The translations under genes were made by a program, and so were the position numbers. Shown here piece after piece: positions 33,251 to 44,314 of a stretch of 64,000 nucleotides of DNA (position 1 is the stretch's first letter; every line of letters begins with the position of its first letter). The DNA is from Shinisaurus crocodilurus (lineage: Eukaryota > Chordata > Lepidosauria > Squamata > Shinisauridae): contig CM037876.1 in NCBI GenBank assembly GCA_021292165.1, forward strand, positions 106,354,324 through 106,418,323, read 5' to 3'. The notes beneath the pieces are model-generated. The model had not been told where the DNA came from. It did no database searches and was given only the letters and a program-made list of their open reading frames with translations.

Positions 33251-33596
33251 CAGGGGTGCAGAACCTCTTTCAGCCCGAGGGCCAAATTCCATTTTGGAGA
33301 AGCTCTCAGGGGCTGCAATCCAGTGGTGAGTGTGGCTAAAAGTAAAACAGGGTGGGGCCCACACACCAAATTTTAAGCTTAAAGCTCCTACTGACCGTAA
33401 CAAACCCTTAAGGGAGGCATTTCAAACTTTTAGAATTGGGGAAAACATTGTGCAATACCCAGAAAGCCACCACATGATTGGTTTTTTAAGGAAAGGGGTG
33501 GAGCCAAGGGAAGGGGCATGACCTTCTGGTTAAACCTGGAGGGCCAGATTGGGATCCCCGAGCCCCCACCCCTGGGTCTGAGGTTCTGCACCCCTG
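33251..33596. mobile_element. hAT-type non-autonomous element, 346 bp
   Basis: Ends caggggtgcagaacctc and gaggttctgcacccctg. The 8-mers ccttaagg (33243-33250) and cattaagg (33597-33604) agree at 7 of 8. Lies inside the Penelope endonuclease region. Confidence 0.9.
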
Positions 33597-33749
33597 CATT
33601 AAGGTCATTGACCAAGTGTCCTGGAAGGTTGAAATGTTCCCCCACTCATTTCTGAACACTGCCATTCCTGATGTCAGATTTGTGTCCATTTATTCTTTTG
33701 CTTAGAGACTGGCCCATTTGTTCTATGCTTTATATTCTATGCTTTAGGG

Positions 33750-33885
33750 CAGGGCTCTCCAACCTTGGGTCCCCAGATGTTGCTGGACTACAGCTCCCCG
33801 AATCCCTTGCCATTAGCCATGTTGGCTGGGTATGCTGGGAGCTGTAGGCCAGCAACATCTGGGGACCCAAGGTTGGAGAGCCCTG
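33750..33885. mobile_element. hAT-type MITE with perfect target duplication
   Basis: Ends cagggctctccaaccttggg and cccaaggttggagagccctg form an almost perfect palindrome. The 8-mer ctttaggg is repeated exactly at 33742-33749 and 33886-33893. Lies inside Penelope. Same family as 47219-47353 and 49763-49898. Confidence 0.93.
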
Positions 33886-34352
33886 CTTTAGGGCATTGCT
33901 GGCAAATGAAGGCATATATCACACTGGAAGATGAACAAGTTATGAACTCTTGATACTATGGATGGTATGATTACCGTAGGTCCTGTAATAGTGTTGCCAG
34001 AGTAGATATAGGGATAGAGTTGGCATCTACCACAGGGTCTGGTTCCTGTGTCTGTGTATCCGTTGCGAGGTGTGTTGTTACTGGTGAATATCCTTTTTAG
34101 GTTAGGCAGCTCTGTAAGCAAGTACATGTCTACCTCCCAAGGCCTGTGCAAGAGAAGTGTCATTGTCCAGGATGTGTTATAGATCACTGAGGAGTGAGCG
34201 GTCTTAGGTGGGAACTGTAGGTGACAACAAATGGTGTTCTGTTATTTTCTCTTCAGGGTCTGTCCTTTAGTAGATTTTTACTGGGTACTAGGCTGGCCCT
34301 GTTGATCTGTTTTTTCACTTGATTAGGTGGGTATTGTAATCTGAGGAATGCC

Positions 34353-34515
34353 TGATTTATTTATTTATTTATTTATTACATTTATACCCCACATTTTTTC
34401 CAGCAAGGAACTCAAGGCGGCTTACATAGTCCTCCTCCTCCTCTCCATTTTATCCTCACAACAACCCTGTGAGGTAGGTTAGGCTGAGAGTCAGTGACTG
34501 GCCCAAAGTCACCCT
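34353..34515 (-). mobile_element. MIR-type CORE-SINE, 5'-truncated
   Basis: From the (attt)n tail, through caaggaactcaaggcggctt and gtgaggtaggttaggctgag, to cccaaagtcaccctgg. The tRNA-like head is missing. Lies inside Penelope. Confidence 0.85.
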
Positions 34516-35354
34516 GGCTGTAGAGAATGGATTTTGTGATGTGTTCTGGGTGGAAACTGGAAGCATAGAAGTTGTCATAATTTACTCCGGCTGAGAGATA
34601 AGCAGTAGTTGTTGACACAGTCAAAGGTTTAGAAGCCAAAATATCCGCCCAAAATCAAAGGAAACATGAACCAGTAGAGGAGTATGCCGAAGAGTAGTCA
34701 AAGTCGATCTGGGGCCAAAATACATGAATCTAGGTCCAGCTGCTGGCAGAAGTGTCTTGCTATGGCTGATCTGCCACAACAATTGCTTCCAGCCTCTGAA
34801 GTGTGTTTGGGGCCTGTCTTTTAAGCAAGGGCTGATTGGCAAGTCAGCACAGCTAGGCTAGGCTGCAGATGACATGTGCCTGGCCCCTCCCCAAACACAC
34901 TCGGGCTCGGTTGCACTATGTCTTCCTCCTCCACCCCAAACGGAAGCACAACAGAAGTATGTGTAGTGATCAGTAGGTTTCTGATATAGGGTGGTGTTTA
35001 CATGCCCATTATGTAGTTGGACTTTAGTATCTAGAAAGTGAACCTCTTGTGTAGACTGTTCTAGGCTCAGGTTGATGGTGGGGTGGAGCTTACTGAAGTC
35101 CTGGTGGAATCTTGTCAGGGCCTCTTTTCGACGAGTCTAGATAATAAAGATGTCATCAATTAATCTTCAGTAGAGAAAAGGCTTCTGGGGACAGGAGCTG
35201 AGAAAGCATTGTTCCAAGTAAGCCATGAAGATGTTGGCATACTGTGGTACCATGCAGGTACCCATGGCAGTGCCATCGATCTGTAGCTATATGTTCTCTC
35301 CAAAGCTGAAGTAATTGTGGGTGAGTACAAAGTGGCAGAGTTTGGTGGCTAGAT

Positions 35355-35428
35355 TAATTAATTTATTTATTTATTATATTTATTTATACCCCGCCTTTTT
35401 TCCTGCAAGGAACCCAAGGCGGCTTACA
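35355..35428 (-). mobile_element. CORE-SINE 3' end fragment
   Basis: (attt)n tail followed by accccgccttttttcctgca and gaacccaaggcggcttacat. Splits the Penelope RT region. Confidence 0.85.
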
Positions 35429-35935
35429 TATCAGCTGTGGCCCCATCTGGAACGATATTCCTGATGGCTTGTATTTCATCTTTATGGGGGATGTTGGTTG
35501 AAAGGGATTCAACGTCTGTTGTAGCTAGGATAGTGTTTTGTGGGAGATTGTCAATGGACTGTAGTTTCCTCAGAAAGTTAGTAGCATCCTTTATGCAGCT
35601 TGGAGTATTGGTGGCATATGGTCTGAGAATGGAATCCATAAAGTCAAACACCCCAACTGTGATAGTGCCAGTACATCTAGGCTTGCCTGGTACGTGTATT
35701 TTGGGTAGCTGATAGAAGTTGCCTAGTCATGGCTCCTGAAGTGTGTTCATGTAGATTTGGAACTGCATATCTATAGGAAATTCCTTCAACAGGTTGTGTA
35801 GGTCCTTCTGGTATTTCTCAGTGGGATTTGAGGGAAAGAGCCTGTAAAATGTGGTGTTGGAGAGTTGCTTCTTGGCCTCCTGTATGTAGTCCAATTTGTT
35901 CATGATGTTCCCCCTTTTTCGGCCTCTTTAATAAC

Positions 35936-36814
35936 AATTACATTAATTTGCAGAATTCTTTCACATGGGCCTTTTGCAAATATTCATCACATTTGCAAAT
36001 ATTCATTACTTTTGCAAATATTCATCACTTTCTTCGTATTGATTGCTGTGCCTTCCCATAGTCAAAACTTCACTTCATATTGCTTTTTAAATAATAAATA
36101 GGATTTCTAATTATCTGTCAAATACTGAATATAGAGATGAGCATGTGCAGATCAGAGACAATTCATTTTTATATTAGCATGGTTTCTTGTGCCCTCTGAA
36201 AAAGTCATATTGCTTTCTGCAGTTGTCCGACTGAATACAGAATCAGTCTCAGACCAAGGAAATTACTGCCACATCCTAAACAAGTTCCTGTAATGATAGT
36301 AAATGAGCCAATAGATGCATCTGTAAATATTTATGGAGTCTCAATCGCCAGCAGGAAGATACCAGTTTTCCACCCACTCCGATGATTCTTCCTGTTTCCC
36401 TTAAGCAATTTTAAATGTGCATATGTAATTAACATATGCAAATAAATTACTTCTTCCAGGAAAGAGGGAAAGACTAGGTCTCTGTGGTTCATGTCAGTAA
36501 GCACTGTAGACAGTCTGCTCAGGTCATCTTCCTGCATTTAATTTAGTGCTACCATCCTTTCTCAGAAATTCTGAATCTCCTTCAGGATTCACCAAGCCAA
36601 GTGCAAATCATTGTTATCCATAAAGACTTCGGGATGAAAAACCTTGTTACATCTGTCAGACAATCTTCTTCATGCAGTATGACGCTCAGGTCAGAATGTT
36701 CATACAAGTTTGTGTACCGATAGCCTTCTAAATGCACATGGCAAATTTATGTAGGTAAACGTATGAAATTATTGTTGTCAAAGTTAGTCCATTCCCATTT
36801 CAATAAGGGGCAAA
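35936..36814. other. Non-genic stretch with short tandem repeat
   Basis: Three imperfect units of about 20 bp (tttgcaaatattcatcac) lie at 35975-36030. No gene supported. Confidence 0.4.
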
Positions 36815-36990
36815 TTTTTATTTATTACATTTTATCCCTCCCTTCCTACAAGAGCTCAGGGTGGCCTTCATAGTTCTCCCCCCCCAAAAAAAAATCACAC
36901 ACAGCCCTGTGAGGTAGGTTAGACTGAAAGGTAGTAATTGGCCACAAATCACTCCATAAGTGGTTTTGAAACTCAGCCTTCCTGGTCCAA
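36815..36990 (-). mobile_element. CORE-SINE, decayed
   Basis: ttttatttattacatttta, gagctcagggtggccttc, ctgtgaggtaggttagactg and a box-B-like gttttgaaactcagcc match 37209-37455. Confidence 0.7.
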
Positions 36991-37208
36991 GTTTCCACGA
37001 CTCCCAAACATTGAGGACAGATCTACACTACAGTCTTACATCTGTTTTTTTCCAATTTTACTGTTATGGCTTCCTCAAAGAATCCTGGAAATCTTATTGT
37101 CATATGGCTACTGTTAAAAGTTTTAAATCTGTGATATGGATATGCTTTATGGCCTTACTACTGAGAATCTGTTGACAAAAATACATTGCCACAAATTTCT
37201 GAGTTATT

Positions 37209-37455
37209 AGTATTTATTTATTTATTTATTTATTATATTTATACCCCGCCTTTTTTCCTGCAAGGAACCCAAGGCGGCTTACATAATCCTCCTCCTCCTC
37301 TCCATTTTATCATCACAACAACCCTGTGAGGTAGGTTAGGCTGAGAGTCAGTGACTGGCCCAAAGTCACCCAGTGAGTTTCATGGCCGAGCGGGGACTAG
37401 AAACCGGATCTCCCGAGTCCCAGTCCCACACTCTCACCACTACGCCACACTGACA
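37209..37455 (-). mobile_element. Full-length tRNA-headed MIR-type CORE-SINE
   Basis: On the minus strand the head has a tRNA-like box A (ggcgtagtggtgagagtg) and box B (ggtttctagtcccc). The CORE-like part follows (gtgactttgggccagtcact, ctcagcctaacctacctcac, gggttgttgtgatgataaaa), then a unique region, and an (aaat)n tail. The core resembles MIR. It is the reference copy for this window. Confidence 0.88.
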
Positions 37456-38034
37456 AAGGTGCTAAGCAGGAAATGCATTAGCAAGTTTATCTTCTTCTCC
37501 AGGACATAGTAGCCCCTGCGCTCTCACTGTGCAAGAGTGTTTCCTCAAGATCGATTTGGCACAGGAATATTGAAAGGGAGCATCAGACCATGTTGTGAAT
37601 TGGCCCAGAATTGCTCATAGGGGAAGACACTGAAAAGTGTCAATTCAACAGTTGAAAGTGAGAGGATCACATTGCTAAATGGGATATATTGTCCCCCCCT
37701 CACCTTTGGTGCACTTATTGCTCTCACCTCCCCCCCCCCCCGTTTTTGGTGCTTCTGAATTGAGCTACTGGGTCCCTCCTTTCTCTTACTATTATTTCTC
37801 CCCCGGTCCTTTGCAGCTGTACACAAATTAGCCTATATGCAGCCTCATCTTAGGTTATACCTACTCCACTTTGGTGCTACTGTTGACAGCTGCAACATAC
37901 AAGGACATTGACCAGGCAATGACTACACATATCAGACAAGTGAAAGTGCACTCTTGTGCACTTGCAAAAGAATAGAAATAAATAAATAATGAACACATTT
38001 GCAAACTCCCGAAGCACTGAATTTTTTTTTTTTA
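37456..38034. other. Non-genic stretch
   Basis: A C run lies at 37729-37741. No gene recognised. Confidence 0.3.
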
Positions 38035-38282
38035 AGGTGGTGAACAGAAAGGGTTAGCGATCAGAGTGGGGAGGGGGCCGGGGTGAGGACTCAAGATGGG
38101 TTCTGCCGCAAAAGCACCTGGGAAACATGCCAGAGCTAGCTGGAGGACTGAGGGGGAGAACAAGCCATGGCAACCCCAACTGTCTGTCAGGCATACTGTG
38201 GATTGTTCAGTGAACAACCAACCCACTGTGGCTTATTTGCAGGGTGGCTTAGCATGCATGATGTGTGAACCAGGCCACTGAA
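38035..38282 (+). repeat. Family B repeat, copy 3 (3' module only)
   Basis: gggttagcgatcagagtg, caagatgggttctgccgc, gagaacaagccatggc, gattgttcagtgaacaacc and ggcttatttgcagggtgg match the other copies. Confidence 0.65.
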
Positions 38283-38292
38283 TAAGAACACT

Positions 38293-38340
38293 ATGGGCCG
38301 GTTCGCACAATCACCATGGATTAACAAGCCACACCAAAAG
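38293..38340. repeat. Family A fragment
   Basis: gggccggttcgcacaatcac and catggattaacaagcc are family A left-end words. Confidence 0.4.
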
Positions 38341-39478
38341 TAAAATTGAGAATAATGCATTGAAAAAAGACAGTTGTCTCCTGGCTGCCTTCCTAAAGGA
38401 TGGATGATTCAATTTTAGTGAGCTGAAGTTATCTGGAGTTCTAATTTTATTTTATGCCCTAAGTAACCTTTATGATGTGTGGCCGTTGCCAGCCTGAGTG
38501 CCCTCCCACACACATTTCCCTGCTAATGTTTAGAAAAGAATGTGTAAAATGATGTAATCATCACAGTCTGTATTTTCCAGTTCATTGGCCAGTTCATCCA
38601 GTTCACTTCCATGGGGTGAGGGTGTGGAGAAAAGTCCCACGCATAGACATAAGAATCTCTCTTTAAAAAAAACAAGAACAACTCCATCTTGACTACTTGA
38701 TTTCCTTTCTGGTGCCATAAGAAGCCAGTCTGCTTATCACATAGAAAGCATATATAACACCTGGCCTCTGGAGATATGCTTTAAAAGTGCCATGTCTTAT
38801 CATCACATGCAGAAGTTTCCTCCAGAAAGACAGGACAAATTCCTGCATCCATGTCCCTTTTGTCCTTGCGTTCTGTCAACTGCTCACAGCAAGGCATCCA
38901 AATAGGAGTATTATTACGTGTGGTGTGTGCTTTGACTTATTTGGATAAGCCCTGTCCTAAAAGGAACACCCCATTCCACATGGATGCAATGGAGGGGGGA
39001 TCTTCTTTCCTTGCATGGATGCCAGGGCACCATCTCTGTCTCCTACAGTAAGTGGCAGAATTGAAAATTCCCATCCTCCCCTATGGAAAACATCTGCTGT
39101 TTTGCCTGAGAAATATGCCTCCCATGATTTGTGAATACACATACGTTTAGACCTGCCTCAATTTTAGATTAGATAAGAGTCAATTTTTGTTCTCTTTGTG
39201 CTGTCTGCTTGACCCCTTTCTCTCTTTTTACCATGCATCCTGAATCCTAAATAAATTCCTTAAATTGGAGATCTGCTCTGAGTGGTGAATTTGCAAACTC
39301 AGGAATTTATCACCCAACAAGCTTAGGTGTTTGCACACATTACCAAGCTGTAGGGTGAGAAAGAAGGGAAGACTGAGGAACATTTCTGAACAGTGGCCAA
39401 AGATCTCATCTAGAGATCTCACGGTCTCAGATGTTTCATTCATAAGGAGAGGGTGGCAGAGAATACCAGCAGGAGTTG
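38341..39478. other. Non-genic stretch
   Basis: No gene or classified repeat supported. Confidence 0.3.
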
Positions 39479-39486
39479 GACTAGTG

Positions 39487-39602
39487 CAGTTTTCCCCAAC
39501 TTGGTGCCCTCCAGGTGTGTTCAACTGCAATTTCCACGCTGGCTGGGAACTCTACAAGTTACACTCTAACACATCTGGAGGACACCAGGCTGGGGAAAGC
39601 TG
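39487..39602. mobile_element. hAT MITE, decayed
   Basis: Ends cagttttccccaacttgg and ccaggctggggaaagctg. The 8-mers gactagtg and caccagtg agree at 6 of 8. Family of 2695-2829. Confidence 0.7.
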
Positions 39603-39706
39603 CACCAGTGCTTGAATCTAAGGTGGTCCAGATTCTTCACAAGGGGATGACATTGAACATGACAGCATCACAGCATGCATTTATTTTCCTAATCATTAAC
39701 AGGGAG

Positions 39707-39759
<53 letters not shown>
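39707..39759. repeat. (GT)n microsatellite
   Basis: About 26 uninterrupted GT units. Confidence 0.97.
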
Positions 39760-39978
39760 GGGGTCAGGGAGTGTAGACGAGGGCCACAGTCATTAAGTCA
39801 TTACTGTAAACCATTTTTCAGAGAGTTCTTCTGAGGAAAATAAAAGGTTGAATGGAAAATGTCACAAATAGGATTAAATGCTTTTTCTGTGGCAGATTCT
39901 CATGATTGTTACACATCATAAATCCTTCTCCATAAAAACCTTTTGAGGATAACTTTTGTTCATAATTGAGTGTCTCAG

Positions 39979-40748
39979 TCTATATATATAAAAGAAGAAG
40001 TCCTGACTGACTAACTCATCAACGCCCAGCTCAAACCGTTTAATCTAGGAACGTGAAATTTTGAAGGAACATTGCTTTTATGACGTAGACACCCACTAAG
40101 GAAGGATTTTTGGAGTTTGGAAATTCTGTCCCTAAGGGGGTGAAAAAAGGGGGCAAAATCACCCCACTCTCATATCTCCTATGGGCAAAACAACAGGGGA
40201 GCAGTTACGTAAATCGGCCTCAATGATTGTTACACATCATAAATTCTGTCCCTAAGGGGGTGATCAGCCAGATGTTCTCATAATTGCTGCAGGAGCCAAT
40301 GATCAGCCAGATGTTCTCATAATTGCTGCAGGAGCCAATAGAAGCAGTTATGCAAATAGCCCATACACTTAGAATGTTCGTATGAATTCCTGCAGGGGCC
40401 AATAGGGGTGGGTATGCAAATCTCCCCTAGGCCATTTAGAATGTTCTCTGAGGGGATGAAAAGGGAGGGAAACTTTTAAAATGACTGAATAACTGTTGTG
40501 GGGGGGGGGGCATCGTCACATAGGCTCCATCACGTTTTGACAGATCTACCCCAAACACGGTCACTCTTCATCACCTGTAGTCTCTCAGGATTAACCTGAT
40601 TTTTCTTTAAGATCAGATATTTCTGTGAGAAAAGATTTCTGCTGCCAGCACCCAGCCTAAACATTACATTTGCAGTCAGAGACACTGTATCTTTTCCATT
40701 GTACCAAATCCTAAAATCCACGCGAGTGCAGCCGCAGGCAGCAGCTAG
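39979..40748 (+). mobile_element. Non-autonomous Helitron
   Basis: Starts tctatatatataaaagaaga and ends with gccgcaggcagcagctag followed by T. The CTAG terminus and the GC-rich semi-palindrome just before it are Helitron hallmarks. The left part ctgactgactaactcatcaa with gcccagctcaaaccg is also typical. No Rep/helicase frame is present. A 39-bp unit is duplicated in tandem at 40262-40300 and 40301-40339. The exact 5' boundary is uncertain by a few bases. Confidence 0.75.
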
Positions 40749-40804
40749 TTCTCTATAAAAACAAGAATAAATAAAAAAATACTAGCAAGAGAAGAAAACT
40801 GAAC

Positions 40805-40807
<3 letters not shown>

Positions 40808-40841
<34 letters not shown>

Positions 40842-40853
40842 ACATAAACACAG

Positions 40854-40892
<39 letters not shown>
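40808..40892. repeat. (GT)n and (CT)n microsatellites
   Basis: GT repeat at 40808-40839, then CT repeat at 40857-40891. Confidence 0.97.
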
Positions 40893-40894
<2 letters not shown>

Positions 40895-40939
40895 GTTATG
40901 TCCATCTATGACAAGCTAGGAAAAGTAAAATTTTGGAAA

Positions 40940-41285
40940 CGAATGGCTGGTTCGCACAATCAAATAAGTCATGGTGGCTTATGTCATCACGGCTGTGGCT
41001 TGAATATTCATATTGGCTTGAATATTCATATTGGTTTTGCTGCACTTTTGAGACACATGCTGCAATCCACCATGGCTTATTTAAGGCACAGTGGGCTGTG
41101 TCACATGCGGGTGGCCATTATGAATATTCAATCTGCAGCCATGGCTTGTCATGTCATCCAAACCCAGGTGGCGGGGGTTGTGTCAAGGTTAAACAACCCT
41201 TGCCTAACCCATGGCCTATTCTAGGTTTGGATAAACTGACATGCTGCAGCCACCGCCTGAATATTCAAAAACTGCCTGGCACATG
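40940..41285. repeat. Family A foldback repeat, copy 4
   Basis: Begins ggctggttcgcacaatcaaa. The words catggtggcttatgtcatc and tgaatattcatattggc recur inverted further right (ccaccatggcttattta, gccattatgaatattca). A direct doublet of the 17-bp ttgaatattcatattgg unit sits at 41000-41034. Confidence 0.6.
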
Positions 41286-42340
41286 CTGGCATGCCCCACT
41301 GCTCACCCACTATGATCATGCACACCAGGTCAATGTGTCCTTCCAGGAAAGAAATTGGTAACCTGAAGGAACTCCTTGACTCCCATATTTGTTTGATTCA
41401 GGAAATGAAAGTCAAGGAGCTTATCTCTGCAGGTTGCCAACTGCCCCTGAAGAAGGACATTTTGTTCCCAAAATGCATTGGGCCTGGGTTTGGTTTTGCT
41501 GCACTTTTGAGATCAGTTTCTCTTCTGCTCATTTGTTGTATACTATCTAGCGCCTTTCCCTTTTGGGTTCATCCTGCTTAGGCAAAACACCTGAAGGATT
41601 TTGAGGGAATAAGGAGTTTCATTTGTCTGGAGGGACATAGGATTTGACCTGGATGGCGTTGCAACCTCAGAAATCTTTTCCGAGGTTGTGGTGCCCGCCC
41701 CCCACCTTGTAGCCAGCGCTGTTCTTTGCACACTGGCAGGGGACCACAGGGAATCGACGACAGTCTTCTGTCTTTGGTTCCCCCATATGGGGGGGCGTGT
41801 TCCTGGGGGCCAGGAGGGGAGGAGCGAGGCTTCGCCAGATTCCAAGTGATGCCTCAGCCTCTCCTCCTCGCGAGGAGAGGAAAAACATCTAGAAGGCCAA
41901 AATCAGCCATCTAGATGTTTCTGAGGGTAAGGGGAGCATGGTGGATATCCTATCCGCAGCACCCACAACCTTCATAGGATGACCGTAATCCTCCAGGTTC
42001 AGAGGGTTGTGGGCACCCTCATAGGATTGTGCTGCAAATCTTCCTGACAGACAGCAAACAGTTCTGTCCCTTCTCTTGAACTAGGAACAGATTAAAACAC
42101 AACAAGATTGTATTTTTGTATCTATATTCTTGCAGGAAAAAATTAAATGAGCTGCACAATTACATATAATAAAATTATAGTTGTGTACTGCTAGTGAAGC
42201 CTGCAATAAATCTACAAGATAAAGTAATTTGTGGCTGGAGCTGGCTTCGTCTACAACATGAGCAAGGATTCTTTGGGCACATAAAGATGATGCTCCATGC
42301 TCTGCACTCTAATTCATTTGTTCATTTAAGAACAGGAATC
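41286..42340. other. Non-genic stretch with GC-rich palindromic block
   Basis: 41640-42010 is CpG- and GC-rich. It contains ctctcctcctcgcgaggagag near 41858-41880 in two halves, and the pair aaacatctagaaggc / gccatctagatgttt at 41883-41921. No frame resembles a known protein. Confidence 0.4.
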
Positions 42341-42344
42341 TTGG

Positions 42345-42960
42345 AGGTTTTATTTTATTTTTTTTAATTTTTATTTATTTAATTTTTTTCAAATATATAA
42401 AACAACTACCTAAATAACAAACATACAACTTATATAGTGCTCCCATCACCACGGGACCAAAGAATACATTCTATCTCTATAATCTATTGTTATTGTTATT
42501 CATTATTCCAAAAATACAACATATCTTGACACGGCATACTGCCTTTCCCCTTATTTAACACAAAATCCAAAAATAAACCCCAGATATCCTTAAAATTGTT
42601 TTTCTTTAATTGTCCCCTTTTACATTTGATATTACAAGTTAACATATCATTTAAAGCCATATCCCACACTTCTTTATACCAGTCAGTGATAGAGAAAACT
42701 TGCTGAGGTTTTAATGGCTTGCTTTTCTTGGCTCCACATCAGTAGGTGCACATTGTTTGACATGCAAACTCCTTCTATTAACCTTGCAATATAGTGGCCC
42801 ACTGGCAGCTGCTCCATCCATGTATCCAATTGGCAAGATCTGTTTACACTACAAACTTATATTGATTTTATTCCAGTGACTGTCATCCGTTCCCCCGAAA
42901 GAATCCAGATTCAGCTCCTCCCACTCTTTAAGATCTATTTTCTCAGGCCTTCTCTAATTT
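42345..42960 (-). mobile_element. L1 LINE 3' end
   Basis: On the minus strand SLTDWYKEVWDMALND, KDIWGLFLDF and KGKGSMPCQDMLYFWN read as an L1 ORF2 C-terminus. They match the plus-strand L1 at 60940-61120. An AT-rich 3' UTR follows to 42345. The upstream limit is uncertain. Confidence 0.8.
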
Positions 42961-43249
42961 GCTGTCTGTCTTCCACTATCATCTTTCCTTGACCTGGTTT
43001 GCACGTAATGAAACCAATTGGTTTAAAAACAGATGGGTTGTCATGCACAATGTGCCTGCAATGTGCCTGCCTCTTCCACTTTAGCACACAACCCACGATT
43101 GGCTTTGGAGGCTGCAAAGTTTATCACTCCATTATAAGCACAACTCTGATGAAAAACCAAGTATGTGTAATAACTGAGAAATACCTTTCTTCTAGCTAGA
43201 TTCATAAGAATTGATTAAAGTGATTGATTAAAGTCAGGTAGGCAGATAC
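42961..43249. other. Non-genic stretch
   Basis: No feature recognised. Confidence 0.3.
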
Positions 43250-43480
43250 ACCAACTGATTGGGCTCTCACGACACAACAACCCATTGTGGGTGACACAAC
43301 AACCCATTGTGGGTGACAACCCATGGTGTGTTGTTGTGTCGTGCAAACCTGGACCACTTCCCACAGGGTGGCTTGTTTGAGGGCAACAAGCCACCCCGAC
43401 AACCCATAGCTTGTTTCACCCACTTTGGGTTGGCGTGTCATCCAAACATGGGCAACCATCCCCATCGTGGGTGAAGGGAA
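43250..43480. repeat. Family A foldback repeat, copy 5
   Basis: ctctcacgacacaacaaccc on the left pairs with gtgttgttgtgtcgtgc at 43328-43345. The 20-bp unit acacaacaacccattgtggg is repeated in tandem at 43273-43312. ggcaacaagccaccccgac is shared with copy 3. Confidence 0.65.
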
Positions 43481-43680
43481 GGGGTGAGTGAGCCTCTTGG
43501 CAAGAGCAGCAAAAACCTCTGATCGCTCTTGCCAAACTTGCCCTGGCCACCGCCAGTGACAGCTACCCCACAAGTGCCCAAGTGGCACTTGGAGGTGGCT
43601 GTCACTGACTTGCTGTCCTCCCCACTGTGATCGCAAGCCATTTTCAACCTGCTGCAGCTTCTCCTCCTATTCCCCCAGGG

Positions 43681-43830
43681 ATTTCATAGATCACAGAGTT
43701 GGAAGGAGCCTACAAGGCCATCGAGTCCAACTGCCTGCTCAATGCAGGAAACTAGAGGAGGGGTCTCCCATCCAAGTAATAACCAAGCCTGACCCTGCTT
43801 AGCTTTCCACACTCAGACAAGCTGAGCCAG
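43681..43830 (-). mobile_element. 5S rRNA-headed SINE with CR1 3' tail, copy 2
   Basis: Same 150-bp layout as 825-974: minus-strand 5S part (ggaaagctaagcagggtc, acttggatgggagacc) followed by a CR1 3' end and a tgatctatgaaat terminus. It differs from copy 1 at few positions. Confidence 0.88.
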
Positions 43831-43869
43831 ATCACAATCTCCAGCTTGACAGCAGGCTTTCACAATCCC

Positions 43870-44262
43870 TGTTTTGACAGCCACTGACAGTCCATTCAAG
43901 GTGCAAACCTATATTTTTATTATTATTTTTTGACCCCCTAATGTGTGCCAATATTAGCACACATTGGGTTTTTTTTTTAAAAAAAAATTGGTCTTTCTCA
44001 AGTGCGCACCTGTGCACTTATGGAGGTCTGAAAATGGGCAGCCTCGCCTGGGCAATTGCCAGCAGGTACCTCCCTGGACAAGTGCAGAAGATACCAATCC
44101 TGGGCATTGACCCAGGAAAGCTCCAAATAGCCTCCCCCCCCCTTCGATTTGGTTTGGCAGCTGTCAAAAGGTGAGCTGTCAAGCCAAAAACCAAAGACAC
44201 GAGTGATCTGTGCTCACAAAAAGAGGGTGGTGGAATTTACACCCCTTCAAGGCAAGATCTTC

Positions 44263-44314
<52 letters not shown>

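Larger units (their letters stand above)
32829..35935 (-). mobile_element. Penelope-like element, interrupted by four insertions
   Basis: Minus-strand order. Near 35935 is an RT N-terminal part (VIVIKEA, EKGG, FYQLPKIHVPGKPRC). Then FMDSILRPYATNTPS and palm motif A ILATTDVESLSTNIPH lie in 35424-35651. Beyond a SINE come [17 protein letters not shown] (the catalytic Asp pair at 35152-35157) and HFLDTKVQL. A linker with RPCGRCQLYPYIYSGNT lies near 34030, and the endonuclease piece QSLSKRINGHKSDIRNGS at 33610-33710. The 3' UTR ends at about 32829 with gtgccacaagactctt. Several stops and shifts make the copy inactive. Motif A plus the IDD box and the Cys linker identify Penelope; the GIY-YIG assignment is partial, as its first half is damaged. 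Confidence 0.88.

Noticed and set aside
33730..33953. Small proteins with MGPQMLL and SSQNPLPLAMLAGYAG-like sequence at several sites
   Set aside because: Translations of hAT MITE arms (also at 47211-47474 and 49743-50024).
34353..37455. tRNA genes suggested by box A and box B words
   Set aside because: They belong to CORE-SINE heads without a foldable acceptor stem.
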